Assembly (NCBI GenBank): GCA_041645535.1
Contig: JBAZPT010000002.1
Location: 264,824 to 328,823, forward strand
Direction of reading: 5' to 3'
From: JBAZPT01 sp041645535
GTDB taxonomy: Bacteria > Patescibacteriota > Minisyncoccia > Moranbacterales > UBA2206
DNA length: 64,000 nucleotides
Below, one piece after another: positions 31,973 to 41,164 of the stretch. The translations under genes and the position numbers were made by a program. Under the pieces are notes generated by a model. It had not been told where the DNA came from. It saw nothing but the letters and a program-made list of their open reading frames with translations, and did no database searches. The first letter of the stretch is position 1. The number at the start of each line of letters is the position of its first letter.

Positions 31973-33238
31973 ATGGCAAAAAACGAAATTATTGCCGGCA
32001 TTGATGTCGGTTCGGCGAATGTGAGAACGGTAATCGTCCAGATTTTCCCCGAGGAAGAACTTCCGCGGGTGATTGGTGTTGGAGTTTCCGAATCGGCCGG
32101 CATCAGAAAAGGGATGATCGTTGATCTGGAAGAAGCAGTAAAATCAGTAAATGATTCAGTGGAAAAAGCAGAGAGAAGCGCCGGCGTTTCAGTGAAAAGC
32201 GCAGTCGTAAGCATCGGCGGAAATCATATTGTTTCCCAAAACTCCAAGGGCGTGATCGCGGTGGGGCGCGCCGACGGGGAAGTGACTGAAGATGATATTG
32301 AGCGGGTGATTAACGCGGCACAGGCCATTTCTATTCCGCCCAACAAAGAAATAATCCACATTATTCCCAGAGGCTATTCCTTGGACGACCAAAAAAATAT
32401 CAAAGACCCATTGGGCATGAACGGGGTGCGTTTAGAGGTGGATGCTATGATCATCGAAGGCTCCGCTCCAGTCATTAAAAACCTCCAAAAATCCATCGAA
32501 CAAGCCGGCATAGAAATCGGCGACTTTGTGCTTTCTCCCTTAGCTGCCGCGAGAGCTACTCTTTCCAAGCGGCAAAAAGAATTAGGGGTAGTCTTGGTGG
32601 ACATTGGCGGCGGGACAACATCCATCGCGGTTTATGAGGAAAACGACCTCTTGCATACAGCCATTTTGCCGATTGGCGGCAGCCATATCACCAACGATTT
32701 GGCAATTGGCTTGCGCACTTCTATTGATGTCGCGGAAAAGGTAAAGATAGAATTCGGCAACGCGCTGCCGCGGGATATTAATAAAAAAGAAGATATTAAT
32801 TTGGCGGAAATTGATCCCAATGAAGAAGGCATAGTATCGCGCCATCATGTGGCGGAAATTATCGAAGCCCGGCTCGAGGAAATTTTCAATATGGTGAACA
32901 AAGAGTTGAAAATGATCGCGCGCGACAAGCTGCTGCCCGGGGGCGCGGTGCTGGCGGGGGGAACGGCTAAAATTCCGGGAGCGGTGGATCTGGCTAAAAA
33001 TATTTTGGGCCTGCCCGCGCAAACCGGATTTCCGGCGCGCCTCGGCGGATTAGTGGATAAAGTTGATGAGCCATCTTTTGTTACGGCTGTCGGACTAGTT
33101 ATGTGGGGCGCGGAAAATGTTGGCCGGGGATCGCGCGGCGGCGGATTTTTTGGAAAAAGATTGGCTGAACATATCGGAGGCAATATGGGCGGAACGGTTG
33201 ATCATATGAAAAAATGGCTGGGTAAATTTTTGCCGTAA
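31973..33238 (+). CDS. ftsA: Cell division protein FtsA
   Basis: A 421-residue actin-like protein that tethers FtsZ to the membrane. Phosphate-1 IAGIDVGSANVRT, phosphate-2 VLVDIGGGTTSIAVY and the adenosine region AVLAGGTAKIPG are clear, and the 1C domain falls at ~85-165. The last residues (DHMKKWLGKFLP) could be the membrane-targeting amphipathic helix. ftsZ follows after a stem-loop region. Confidence 0.96.
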   Translation: MAKNEIIAGIDVGSANVRTVIVQIFPEEELPRVIGVGVSESAGIRKGMIVDLEEAVKSVNDSVEKAERSAGVSVKSAVVSIGGNHIVSQNSKGVIAVGRADGEVTEDDIERVINAAQAISIPPNKEIIHIIPRGYSLDDQKNIKDPLGMNGVRLEVDAMIIEGSAPVIKNLQKSIEQAGIEIGDFVLSPLAAARATLSKRQKELGVVLVDIGGGTTSIAVYEENDLLHTAILPIGGSHITNDLAIGLRTSIDVAEKVKIEFGNALPRDINKKEDINLAEIDPNEEGIVSRHHVAEIIEARLEEIFNMVNKELKMIARDKLLPGGAVLAGGTAKIPGAVDLAKNILGLPAQTGFPARLGGLVDKVDEPSFVTAVGLVMWGAENVGRGSRGGGFFGKRLAEHIGGNMGGTVDHMKKWLGKFLP

Positions 33239-33628
33239 AATAGGCCCCCAAAGCGGGTTAGTTTTAGGGGTTTGACCCCGTTAAAAGTTCGTTGATAGAC
33301 CATATTTTACGGACACGCTCAAGCAAAGCGTCTTCGCCTTAATGTTGCGGTATTGACAAGTCTTTCTTAAAACTTTTAACGGGGTTGACATACAATAGCC
33401 GGATATGATAGATTTAAGTACTGAAAGGGCGAGGATTTTTTGGGTAAAAATCGGGTAGTTTCTAAAACCAAAACTAAAAGCCTAAAACAAAAAATATTAA
33501 AGACTGCTTTACAAGTTGATTTTTAATTTTATTTGTCGGGCTTATTTTTTTTGAATTTTTTAAGATTTAATTTAGAATCGGTACGGGATGCTCATTTTTG
33601 TAGCTTCTCGCTATCGCTCAAGACAAAA
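33239..33628. other. ftsA-ftsZ intergenic region
   Basis: A 390-base gap with a long stem-loop (33276-33384) followed by TTGACA (33385-33390), then AT-rich sequence and the ftsZ start-codon hairpin. No gene is recognised. Confidence 0.6.
33276..33384 (+). repeat. Long stem-loop element between ftsA and ftsZ
   Basis: CCCCGTTAAAAGTT (33276-33289) pairs perfectly with AACTTTTAACGGGG (33371-33384). The loop contains CTTCGCCTTAAT, as in the copy at 16625, and both are followed directly by TTGACA. Confidence 0.75.
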
Positions 33629-33631
33629 ATG
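33593..33631 (+). promoter_or_regulatory. Start-codon hairpin of ftsZ
   Basis: CATTTTTGT (33593-33601) pairs with ACAAAAATG (33623-33631), whose last three bases are the ftsZ ATG. It is preceded by ACGGGATGCT, as at pilC. Confidence 0.78.
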
Positions 33632-34831
33632 GCAGAGATCAAACCACCCGTAGAAACATTCGCGCGCATTAAAGTCGTAGGCGTTGGCGGTTCCGGAGGA
33701 AGCGCAATCAGCCGGATGATTGAATCGAAATTGCGCGGCGTGGAATTTGTGGCGATCAACACGGACGCGCAGGCCCTGCATCACAATAAGGCGACGGAAA
33801 AAGTCCATATTGGAAAAAATCTGACCAAGGGACTGGGATCCGGCATGAATCCGGATGTGGGACGGCAAGCCGCTGAAGAAAATCGGGAGGAAATACAAGA
33901 AGTGCTCAAGGGTTCGGATATGGTTTTTGTCACTTGCGGGTTGGGCGGCGGAACGGGAACAGGCGCGGCGCCAATTGTGGCGGAAACAGCCAAGGAGCTC
34001 GGGGCGCTGACGGTGGCGGTGGTGACTAAGCCGTTTGCTTTCGAAGGCGCGCAAAGAAGGGCGATTGCGGAAGAAGGACTGGAAAATTTGCGCGAACGGG
34101 TAGATACGATTATCATTATTCCCAATGACAAATTACTGCAAATTATCGATAAAAAAACAACACTGATAAATTCTTTCAAGATTGTAGATGATGTTCTGCG
34201 CCAGGGCGTGCAGGGCATTTCCGACCTGATTACCAAGCCGGGCGTAGTCAATGTTGACTTTGCCGATGTGAAAGCCATTATGTCTGACAGCGGATCGGCT
34301 TTGATGGGCATCGGTTTGGGCGCGGGCGAAAATCGCGCGGCGGACGCGGCTAAGGCGGCTATCAATAGTCCGCTGCTGGAGCTTTCCATTGACGGCGCGA
34401 AGGGAGTGCTATTCAATGTCAGCGGATCCAACGATCTCACTATGCTCGAAATTAATGAAGCGGCCAATATTATCACCGAATCAATCGATCCGAATGCCAA
34501 AGTTATTTTCGGCGCGGTGGTGGATGAAACTATCAGAAAAGGCGAAGTGCAAATTACAGTCGTCGCGACCGGCTTTGACGCGGACAGAGTGAAGGAGTCT
34601 CCGATAGAAAAAATGTCGCGGCTTTCCATCGAGCGCGTCAAGAGTCAGGAAAATGAAGGAGAAAAAAAAGCCAAGATTACTTTCCCGTCCCAGAGCGAGC
34701 ACAAAATGATTATTGAAGAAAAAGTCCAGCCGAAACCGCAAAGAATTTTCACGCAGGTGGAAAAATCGCTGGAAGACGAAGACGACGAACTGGAAATTCC
34801 GGCGTTCATCCGGAGGAAGATGGGAAAATAA
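33629..34831 (+). CDS. ftsZ: Cell division protein FtsZ
   Basis: A 400-residue tubulin-like GTPase that forms the Z ring. Start MAEIKPPVETFARIKVVGVGG at 33629; the upstream frame is only the leader element read through. The G-box is GGGTGTGAAP and the T7 synergy loop NVDFADVKAIM is intact. A charged linker leads to the C-terminal peptide DELEIPAFIRRKMGK, which binds FtsA. Confidence 0.97.
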   Translation: MAEIKPPVETFARIKVVGVGGSGGSAISRMIESKLRGVEFVAINTDAQALHHNKATEKVHIGKNLTKGLGSGMNPDVGRQAAEENREEIQEVLKGSDMVFVTCGLGGGTGTGAAPIVAETAKELGALTVAVVTKPFAFEGAQRRAIAEEGLENLRERVDTIIIIPNDKLLQIIDKKTTLINSFKIVDDVLRQGVQGISDLITKPGVVNVDFADVKAIMSDSGSALMGIGLGAGENRAADAAKAAINSPLLELSIDGAKGVLFNVSGSNDLTMLEINEAANIITESIDPNAKVIFGAVVDETIRKGEVQITVVATGFDADRVKESPIEKMSRLSIERVKSQENEGEKKAKITFPSQSEHKMIIEEKVQPKPQRIFTQVEKSLEDEDDELEIPAFIRRKMGK

Positions 34832-34890
34832 ATCCTGTAACCCAAAACCCGCAACTCGCAGCCCGCAACCTATAAAGTTATATTTTTTTG

Positions 34891-34920
34891 CAAAAACCCC
34901 CTTCAGGGTTTTTGTGTTTT
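34891..34920. terminator. Bidirectional terminator between ftsZ and comF
   Basis: CAAAAACCC and GGGTTTTTG arms with a short loop; T-rich on both sides. Serves the convergent ftsZ and comF genes. Confidence 0.85.
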
Positions 34921-34937
34921 TGGGCATGGTTGAAATT

Positions 34938-35669
34938 TTATTCCATCTCTTGTCTGGCAATGACGGCGGCGCAAACTTTTTTGGCGCCATTTTGTTTTAG
35001 CGCCTTGGCGCATTCAAAAAGCGTGGCGCCGGTGGTGGCGACATCGTCGATAAGTAAAATAGTTTTATTTTTTAATTGTAGCGGTCCGGCCGCTACGGAA
35101 AAAACATCCCGCATATTTTTTCCTCTTTGGAAATAATCTTTGATCTTCATTTGCGGCGGAGTATAGCGGATTCTTTTCAGGACATTTCCCAAAATCGGAA
35201 TGGCATATCCCGGAGTTAAATTAAAGCCGATATAATTAGCCAAAAATTCCGCCTGATTGAATCCGCGCCAGCGCAGACGCCTTGAGTGCAGGGGCACGGG
35301 AATAATCATATCCGGAACGGCAGAGCCGGAATCCAAAAGCGCCTTGGCCAGCAGTTTTCCCAGGGGCGCGCTCAAATCTTCAATAAAGTTATATTTATAT
35401 AGATGGACCAATTTAGAAACACTGCCTTCTTTATAGCGCGTGGCTACGACTAGCGCGTCCAGCGGAGCTCCTCGGGCTTTGCAAAAAGAACAAAGCCGGC
35501 CGTTTTGAGTAATCAGCTGTTCGCATTGCGGGCAAAGCTGGAAGGAAAGCAGTTGGATTTTTTGCAGACAATTTTCGCAGAGCCAAATATTAGGATGGCC
35601 GCAAGAGACACACTGAATTGGGAATAAAGTGTCAAGAATAAATTCTTGTGTTTGTTTGAGTATTTTCAA
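34938..35669 (-). CDS. comF: ComF family protein
   Basis: A 243-residue competence-associated protein. An N-terminal zinc region (CVSCGH, CENC, CPQCEQL, CSFC) is followed by a PRTase domain with PVPLHSRRLRWRGFNQAEFLA and the PRPP loop ILLIDDVATTGATL. ComF proteins help import single-stranded DNA during transformation. It lies 3 bases downstream of clpC. Confidence 0.94.
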   Translation of the reverse strand: MKILKQTQEFILDTLFPIQCVSCGHPNIWLCENCLQKIQLLSFQLCPQCEQLITQNGRLCSFCKARGAPLDALVVATRYKEGSVSKLVHLYKYNFIEDLSAPLGKLLAKALLDSGSAVPDMIIPVPLHSRRLRWRGFNQAEFLANYIGFNLTPGYAIPILGNVLKRIRYTPPQMKIKDYFQRGKNMRDVFSVAAGPLQLKNKTILLIDDVATTGATLFECAKALKQNGAKKVCAAVIARQEME

Positions 35670-35672
35670 AGC

Positions 35673-38186
35673 TTAGGCTATTTTTATTTTGTCTTTCTCG
35701 ATGCTGACTGTGATTTTATTATCCACCACTTTATCATAAATTATCATTTCCGCTATCCTATTCTCAAGTAATTCCTGGATATTTTTGCGCACCAAGCGCG
35801 CGCCCTGGTTCACAGCCAGGCTTTTTCGGGCGATAAATTTCAAAACATCTTTTCCAAACGACAGCTCGATGCCCTTGGTCAAAAGCCGCGCGGCCAATTT
35901 TTGCATTTCCAGCCCGGCTATTTTTTGGATTTCCGGCATCCCCAGCGCGTTGAAAACAACTGTATAATCCAAACGGTTCAAAAGTTCCGGGCGGATTTTT
36001 TGCTCCAATTCCTTGAGCACCTGGCCTTTAATAGTATTGAATCTTTCAATCCGGCTGGCGGCGGATTTTTCGTCTTCAAAGCCGACGCGGGCGGCGCTGG
36101 TAAATTCGCCGGTGCCGATATTGGAAGTCAGAATAACGATAGTGTTTTTAAAACTAACTGTTGTGCCTTCGGCGTCAGTCAGGGTGCCGTCTTCCAGGAT
36201 TTGCAGTAGAATATTAAAAACATCCGGATGGGCTTTTTCAATTTCATCAAAAAGCACGACCGAATATGGATTGCGCCGGATTTTTTCCGTCAGATTTCCG
36301 CCTTCGCCAAAACCGACATAGCCGGCCGGAGAGCCGATGAGGGAGGCGACGCTATGCCGTTCCATCAATTCGCTCATATCAATGCGGATGTATGATTCCC
36401 CCCCTCCGCCAGACGGGCCGAAAAATTCCTGCGCGAGAATTTTGGCGGTGAGCGTCTTGCCGACGCCGGTCGGCCCCAGGAAAAGAAAGGATCCCAGCGG
36501 GCGATCGGGATTGCCGATGCCGGTTTGCGCGCGCAGAAGAACGCCGGTAAGATTTTCAATGGCCTCTTTTTGGCCGATAATTTGGGCTGAAAGTATTTTG
36601 CGGATATTTTTAATGCGCGAGCCGCGCTCTTCGGACAGTTTTTCCGCCGGAATTCCGGAAATTCTCGCTACAGTTTCAATAATATCGGCGGCGGTGATGC
36701 GGATGCGATTTTCTTTTTCAGAGGCGGCCTGGCTTTTTTGCAGAGCGCCGATTTTTTCGGAGAGTTCCTTTTCCCGGGTCCGGAGCGCGATGGCTTCTTC
36801 AAAATTCTCGGCGCTTACCAGTTTTTCTTTTTGTTCAAGGAGAGACAGTTTTTGGTCTTCAAATCCGCGGATTTGTTTTAAGAAATCAGTCCGCCACGGC
36901 GGATTATTCTGGCTGCGGATTTGGGAGGAGGCTTCATCAATGACATCGATAGCTTTGTCCGGCAAAAACCGGTTTTGGATATAGCGGATGCTCAGTTCGA
37001 CGGCTAAATTAACGGCCTCATCATCCAGAGAAACATTGTGGAAATTTTCATAATAACCTTTAATGCCAAAAAGAATTTTTTTGGCTTCTTCCTTGCTCGG
37101 CTCCTTGATTTCAACCGGCTGGAAGCGCCGTTCGAGCGCCGCGTCTTTTTCAATATATTTTTTGTATTCCGCGGCTGTAGTGGCGCCGATGAGCCGCAAA
37201 TCGCCCCGGGCTAGCGCCGGTTTTAAAATATTCGCCAAATCCAAACTGCCGGAAACATTGCCGGCGCCGACAATATTATGGATTTCATCGATAAAAAGAA
37301 TGACATCCTGATTAGCGGATGCTTCGCCGATAATTTCCTTGAGGCGCGCTTCAAATTCTCCCCGGAAACTGGTGCCGGCAATAAGCTGGGCGACATCCAA
37401 ATTCATAATTCTTTTCCGGTAAAGCGAAGCCGGAACTTGGCCGGAGTTTATGAGCTGGGCCAATCCGGAAACTAAAACAGTTTTTCCGACTCCCGGATCG
37501 CCGATCAGCAGGGGATTGTTTTTGTTTTTTCTGCCCAGAATATTTATAATTCTGCCAATTTCTTTTTCCCGCCCGATGACAATTTCTTTTTTAGTCGTGG
37601 TTTCCTTATTGATATTAACGCAAAACTTGTCGATAAAAGCCGTGGCGGATTTTGAGTCTGGCTGATTTTTGGCCAGGGCGAGCTCGGGCAAGTTTAATAT
37701 TTTGGCCAAGGCTGAAAAATTACCGGAAGAGATGTGCGCCTTGGCGTCCCGCCGGGCGCGCTCGATTTCTTTGCGGGCGATAATTTTTTTGATTGTTTCG
37801 CTGCCGGAATCAAATAGGGCATAAACCAGATGTTCCGTGCCGACATAGGAAAAATTGAATTCTTTGGCCAGGCTGTAGGCGCGGGTAAAAACTTTTTTCA
37901 GTTCAGCAGAAGGCGAGAGAGAGGAATATTGTAAAAATTTCGGCTGCGGAGAGCCGACCTGCAATATTTTTTGAAAATCGGAATTTTTCAAGCCTAAATT
38001 ATTCAGAATATTACCTCCCAAACTGCCTTTTTCCAGATAAATGGAATACAGCAGGTGAATAGCGGTAATTTCTCCGCTGGCGAGTTTGCGGGCCAAGTCT
38101 TCGGCGCGCAAAAAAGCTCTTCTGGCGTGGTTAGTCAGTTTTTGCCCGGTTTTTTTAGAGTTGGAGTTGTTTGAATTATTGAACAT
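35673..38186 (-). CDS. clpC: ClpC-type AAA+ unfoldase
   Basis: An 837-residue double-AAA+ protein. A Clp N domain (~15-150) is followed by AAA1 with Walker A GDPGVGKT and Walker B VILFIDEIHN, a UVR-type coil in the middle domain (EKLVSAENFEEAIALRTREKE) and AAA2 with GPTGVGKT and FDEIEKAHPD. The short middle domain and UVR motif favour ClpC over ClpB. It probably feeds substrates to ClpP, which is not in this window. Confidence 0.9.
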   Translation of the reverse strand: MFNNSNNSNSKKTGQKLTNHARRAFLRAEDLARKLASGEITAIHLLYSIYLEKGSLGGNILNNLGLKNSDFQKILQVGSPQPKFLQYSSLSPSAELKKVFTRAYSLAKEFNFSYVGTEHLVYALFDSGSETIKKIIARKEIERARRDAKAHISSGNFSALAKILNLPELALAKNQPDSKSATAFIDKFCVNINKETTTKKEIVIGREKEIGRIINILGRKNKNNPLLIGDPGVGKTVLVSGLAQLINSGQVPASLYRKRIMNLDVAQLIAGTSFRGEFEARLKEIIGEASANQDVILFIDEIHNIVGAGNVSGSLDLANILKPALARGDLRLIGATTAAEYKKYIEKDAALERRFQPVEIKEPSKEEAKKILFGIKGYYENFHNVSLDDEAVNLAVELSIRYIQNRFLPDKAIDVIDEASSQIRSQNNPPWRTDFLKQIRGFEDQKLSLLEQKEKLVSAENFEEAIALRTREKELSEKIGALQKSQAASEKENRIRITAADIIETVARISGIPAEKLSEERGSRIKNIRKILSAQIIGQKEAIENLTGVLLRAQTGIGNPDRPLGSFLFLGPTGVGKTLTAKILAQEFFGPSGGGGESYIRIDMSELMERHSVASLIGSPAGYVGFGEGGNLTEKIRRNPYSVVLFDEIEKAHPDVFNILLQILEDGTLTDAEGTTVSFKNTIVILTSNIGTGEFTSAARVGFEDEKSAASRIERFNTIKGQVLKELEQKIRPELLNRLDYTVVFNALGMPEIQKIAGLEMQKLAARLLTKGIELSFGKDVLKFIARKSLAVNQGARLVRKNIQELLENRIAEMIIYDKVVDNKITVSIEKDKIKIA

Positions 38187-38206
38187 GAATTTTAGTTATC
38201 AACTAT

Positions 38207-38235
38207 ATTTTAGATGTCGCGAGCGGGTGTGTCAA
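38207..38235 (-). promoter_or_regulatory. Promoter of clpC
   Basis: Minus strand TTGACA (38235-38230), a 17-base spacer and TAAAAT (38212-38207); start codon 21 bases further. Confidence 0.75.
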
Positions 38236-38277
38236 TCAGCAAAAAATTTGTAAATTTCATATACAAATCGGGCTGTG

Positions 38278-38346
38278 CCCAGCACTAACTTTGTGCTGGC
38301 TTTGCCGATTATGCGCCGTAGGCGCAAGCACAAAGTTAGTGCTGGG
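38278..38346 (-). repeat. Long stem-loop upstream of clpC
   Basis: CCCAGCACTAACTTTGTGCT (38278-38297) pairs perfectly with 38327-38346. The loop holds a second hairpin, TGCGCC-GTA-GGCGCA. Confidence 0.78.
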
Positions 38347-38355
38347 TGTGGATAA
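38347..38355 (-). promoter_or_regulatory. TTATCCACA (DnaA-box consensus)
   Basis: Exact minus-strand match abutting the stem-loop of clpC. Not at the fixed distance from a -10 box seen in the 53-60 kb copies. Confidence 0.45.
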
Positions 38356-38385
38356 CTTCCCGCAGTAGTTGCTTTTTTAATAATG

Positions 38386-38394
38386 TGGTATAAT
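38386..38394 (+). promoter_or_regulatory. Promoter of the pilM operon
   Basis: TGG-TATAAT extended -10 (TATAAT 38389-38394), identical in core to those at 25199 and 58413. Confidence 0.65.
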
Positions 38395-38422
38395 AACGGC
38401 AGAAAACGAAAAGGTGATACCC

Positions 38423-38528
38423 CCGCACTAATTCCGACAAAGTTTCAAAATGTGTCTGGCTTGGTGTTCGGACTCGCCTTCGGCTTAATAAAACAAAAAA
38501 CAAAAGTTTCTGCACAGAATTAGTGCGG
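38423..38528 (+). promoter_or_regulatory. Long stem-loop in the pilM leader
   Basis: CCGCACTAATTC (38423-38434) pairs with GAATTAGTGCGG (38517-38528). The loop carries ACTCGCCTTCGGCTTAA, similar to the hisS copy. Confidence 0.72.
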
Positions 38529-38534
38529 AGTTCT

Positions 38535-38571
38535 CAATTTTGTAACTCCGCAAGGCGCGGAGACAAAATTG
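38535..38571 (+). promoter_or_regulatory. Start-codon hairpin of pilM
   Basis: CAATTTTGT (38535-38543) pairs with ACAAAATTG (38563-38571), enclosing CTCCGC/GCGGAG. The 3' arm ends in TTG, the start codon; the 5' arm begins CAA rather than the CAT of the other copies, preserving the pairing. Confidence 0.8.
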
Positions 38572-39678
38572 GAAAAAACTAAAATGTTTGGATTTGGAAA
38601 AAATAAATTTCTTGGCATTGACATCGGAACCTCGACGATAAAAATCGTGGAGATCAAGATGAGCAGCAGCAAGCCGACTCTTTCCAATTACGCGTGGATG
38701 AAGGCGGGAAATATCGGCGATATAAAATACAGCTCATTCGATTCGACCTTGCCGGTATATTTAAAAAAAATGATTAAGGAGGCCGGATTTAAGAGCCGTG
38801 AGGGATATATCTCCATTCCGGCTTCCGGAGGGCTGATAACGCTCATTGAATTTCCGGAAATGAGCCGGGAAGATCTTGATCAGGCCATCCGGTTTGAAGC
38901 GCATAAATACATCCCGACTTCCCTGGAGGATGTGGTTTTAAGCTGGGACATTGTCAATAAAAAAACCGCGAGCCATCTCCTCAAAAAAAGCGGCGATGAA
39001 GCAAAAGCAAAAAGCGATGCCGCAGAACCGGCGGACAAAATCCAGGTGCTTCTGGTGGCGGCGCCGAAAAATAAAGTGGCTAAATATGAACAGCTGGTAA
39101 AAAATGCCGATCTGGAACTTAAATCAATCGAAGTGGAAAGTTTCGCGCTGCTCCGTTCCTTGGTCGGCAATGACCAGGGAAATTTCGTGGTGGTGGATAT
39201 CGGAGCCCGCGTCTGCAATATAATTCTTATTGAAAAGGGAGTGATTAAAGTCAATCGCAATATCGACGCCGGAGGAAAAGATATCACCAAGGCTATTGCC
39301 CGCGGTATGAATATCGATGAAGAGCGGGCGGAAAGGATGAAAATGTCCGGCAAGGATTTTCTTTCCAAAGAGTCCAACATTAATTTTCCGTCTCTGGATC
39401 TGATTATCAATGAGGTGAAAAGAGTGCTGGGAGCTTTTTATAAAAACGACGGCGGATCAAAAATTGACGGAGTGATCCTTTCCGGCGGCACGGCGGGCCT
39501 GGCCGGAATTGACCAATACTTTTCCGACTCTCTCGGCACGCGCGTAATTCTCGGCAATCCTCTGCGCCGGATTGAATACGACGCCGTGTTCGAGCCAAAG
39601 CTCAATGAAATAAAATCCCAGCTTTCAGTGAGCATCGGATTGGCGCTTAAGGGCGCGGAAGAATATTTAAGAAAGTAA
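38569..39678 (+). CDS. pilM: Type IV pilus assembly protein PilM
   Basis: A 369-residue actin-fold cytosolic protein. FLGIDIGTSTIKIVEIK, LVVDIGARVCNIIL-type phosphate loops (VVVDIGARVC) and GVILSGGTAGLAGI fit PilM. It binds the PilN tail and links the inner-membrane platform to the motor. The TTG start at 38569 is supported by the start-codon hairpin; ATG at 38584 is the alternative. First gene of the pilus cluster. Confidence 0.93.
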   Translation: MEKTKMFGFGKNKFLGIDIGTSTIKIVEIKMSSSKPTLSNYAWMKAGNIGDIKYSSFDSTLPVYLKKMIKEAGFKSREGYISIPASGGLITLIEFPEMSREDLDQAIRFEAHKYIPTSLEDVVLSWDIVNKKTASHLLKKSGDEAKAKSDAAEPADKIQVLLVAAPKNKVAKYEQLVKNADLELKSIEVESFALLRSLVGNDQGNFVVVDIGARVCNIILIEKGVIKVNRNIDAGGKDITKAIARGMNIDEERAERMKMSGKDFLSKESNINFPSLDLIINEVKRVLGAFYKNDGGSKIDGVILSGGTAGLAGIDQYFSDSLGTRVILGNPLRRIEYDAVFEPKLNEIKSQLSVSIGLALKGAEEYLRK

Positions 39679-39683
39679 GCACG

Positions 39684-39788
39684 CCCCCACACCAACTTTT
39701 ACAATTTAATTTTATATCAATAAATTGATTTAAAAAATCCCTTGCTAATTTTTGCATAACACTTGCTGTGTAAAAGTTGGTGTGGGGG
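39684..39788 (+). promoter_or_regulatory. Long stem-loop between pilM and pilN
   Basis: A perfect 20-base stem: CCCCCACACCAACTTTTACA (39684-39703) with 39769-39788, loop 65 bases. It ends 13 bases before the pilN ATG, inside an operon. Confidence 0.82.
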
Positions 39789-39801
39789 TAAATAAAAAAC
39801 T

Positions 39802-40311
39802 ATGACAAACATAAATCTAGCCACCTCCAGCCTGCCGCAAAAACAGGGACCGCCCTACAAAAAGGGCATAATCAGCATCGCTGTAATTTTAATTATTTTG
39901 GCTGGCGGTTATCTTTGGCTGACGAGGGAAAACAATAAAACCGCCGCCGCGATCGGGGAAGCTAACAACAATTATCAGGCGGAATATCAGAAGCTAACCA
40001 CTAGCAATAGAGAAATCGTCGATTTTCAAAACAGAGTTTTATTGGTTAAAGATTTGCTGGCTGAAAAGAATGCGGCCTTGGACAGTTTTCCGGAATTGGA
40101 AAAAAATGTTTTGCCCGGAGCGTATTTAACATCCTACGACTTCAAAGGAAACAATCTGTCTCTTAACATAACAACTGATAATTTTAATGTTTTAGCCAGG
40201 CAAGTTGCCAGTTTCAAGAATTCCGGATTTTTTTCAGCCGTGTCTGTCGGAAAGTCCAGCCTGGATGATAAAAATAAAGTTGTGTCGGATATTGTTTTAA
40301 AAATTAATTAA
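39802..40311 (+). CDS. pilN: Type IV pilus assembly protein PilN
   Basis: A 169-residue bitopic protein. The N-terminal MTNINLATSSLP resembles the conserved PilN tail (xINLLP) that inserts into PilM. A membrane helix at ~22-40 is followed by a coiled coil and a ferredoxin-like periplasmic-type domain. Partners are PilM and PilO on either side. Confidence 0.82.
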   Translation: MTNINLATSSLPQKQGPPYKKGIISIAVILIILAGGYLWLTRENNKTAAAIGEANNNYQAEYQKLTTSNREIVDFQNRVLLVKDLLAEKNAALDSFPELEKNVLPGAYLTSYDFKGNNLSLNITTDNFNVLARQVASFKNSGFFSAVSVGKSSLDDKNKVVSDIVLKIN

Positions 40312-40316
40312 ATTCA

Positions 40317-40371
40317 CCCCGTGAAATACCCCGCTGTGGCGGGGTTCGCCTCCGGCGATATTTCACTGGGG
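40317..40371 (+). promoter_or_regulatory. Three-way-junction leader between pilN and pilO
   Basis: CCCC-GTGAAATA (40317-40328) pairs with TATTTCAC-T-GGGG (40359-40371) and encloses two hairpins, CCCCGC/GCGGGG (40329-40344) and CGCC/GGCG (40347-40357). The pilO ATG follows 11 bases later. Confidence 0.82.
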
Positions 40372-40382
40372 AAATAAAAAAA

Positions 40383-41114
40383 ATGAAACTAAAATTATTA
40401 ATCGCTCCGCTGCTGGTTTTGCTGATAGTCGTTATGGCTATTTGGGTAATTGGGCCGGCTTATCAAAATTTGCAGGCTCAAAAAAAGGAGCTGGCTGCCG
40501 CGCAGAAAAAACTGGCTGATATCCAGGAAAAAAACATGCTAGCTGCTAAATTGAAACAGGCGCTGGCGGATAATCCGGCGCAAAAGGAAATGCTTCTGAA
40601 ATATCTGCCTGAAAAAGCGCAAGAAGAATTAATTATAGAAAACTTGAGTTCGCTAATGCAGGGCGAAGGATTAACCCTTGTTAATTTAGCAGTGCTGGAT
40701 GATTCGCGAAAAAAAAGCACGCAGGCGGCTCCGGTTATGAATGACGCAAGTCCGGGAGAAATAGCGCCGGCGGCCTTGGCAGCCGATTCAATCGGCATCA
40801 GCGTCGGTTTCGTTGGTCCGTATGAAAAAATCAGATCATTTATGGGCAAGCTGGCAACGCTTAAGCGCGATAACAATGTTGCTGCGCTTAAAATAACTGC
40901 CGTAGCCGCGGCGGCTGGGAGCCTGCAGGCGGATATGGTTTTGAATCTGGCCTATTTTACCGGAGGAAATTCCGCCATTAACGCCAGCAGCAGTGTTTTT
41001 TCCAAAGACGCTTTTGATATGTTGACTATTGATCAAATAAAAAATAAATTAAGCACCGAAATTATTCCAGTCACTATCGGAGAAGCGGGCAAGGCCAATC
41101 CTTTTCTTCCTTAA
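40383..41114 (+). CDS. pilO: Type IV pilus assembly protein PilO
   Basis: A 243-residue bitopic protein: membrane helix ~5-24, coiled coil ~28-60 (NLQAQKKELAAAQKKLADIQ), then a ferredoxin-like domain. Position after pilM-pilN, size and topology fit PilO. It would form the alignment complex with PilN. Confidence 0.8.
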   Translation: MKLKLLIAPLLVLLIVVMAIWVIGPAYQNLQAQKKELAAAQKKLADIQEKNMLAAKLKQALADNPAQKEMLLKYLPEKAQEELIIENLSSLMQGEGLTLVNLAVLDDSRKKSTQAAPVMNDASPGEIAPAALAADSIGISVGFVGPYEKIRSFMGKLATLKRDNNVAALKITAVAAAAGSLQADMVLNLAYFTGGNSAINASSSVFSKDAFDMLTIDQIKNKLSTEIIPVTIGEAGKANPFLP

Positions 41115-41119
41115 ATTCA

Positions 41120-41141
41120 CCCTGTTAAATATTTAACAGGG
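41120..41141 (+). promoter_or_regulatory. Perfect palindrome before pilB
   Basis: CCCTGTTAAAT (41120-41130) followed directly by its reverse complement ATTTAACAGGG (41131-41141). The shortest member of the stem-loop family. Confidence 0.65.
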
Positions 41142-41164
41142 TAAACATTAACAGTTCGAATAAA

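Larger units (their letters stand above)
38187..38568. other. Divergent clpC-pilM control region
   Basis: Contains the clpC promoter, a perfect 20-base-arm stem-loop (38278-38346), an adjoining TTATCCACA box (38347-38355, minus), a TGTGG-TATAAT promoter, the pilM long stem-loop (38423-38528) and the pilM start hairpin. Confidence 0.7.
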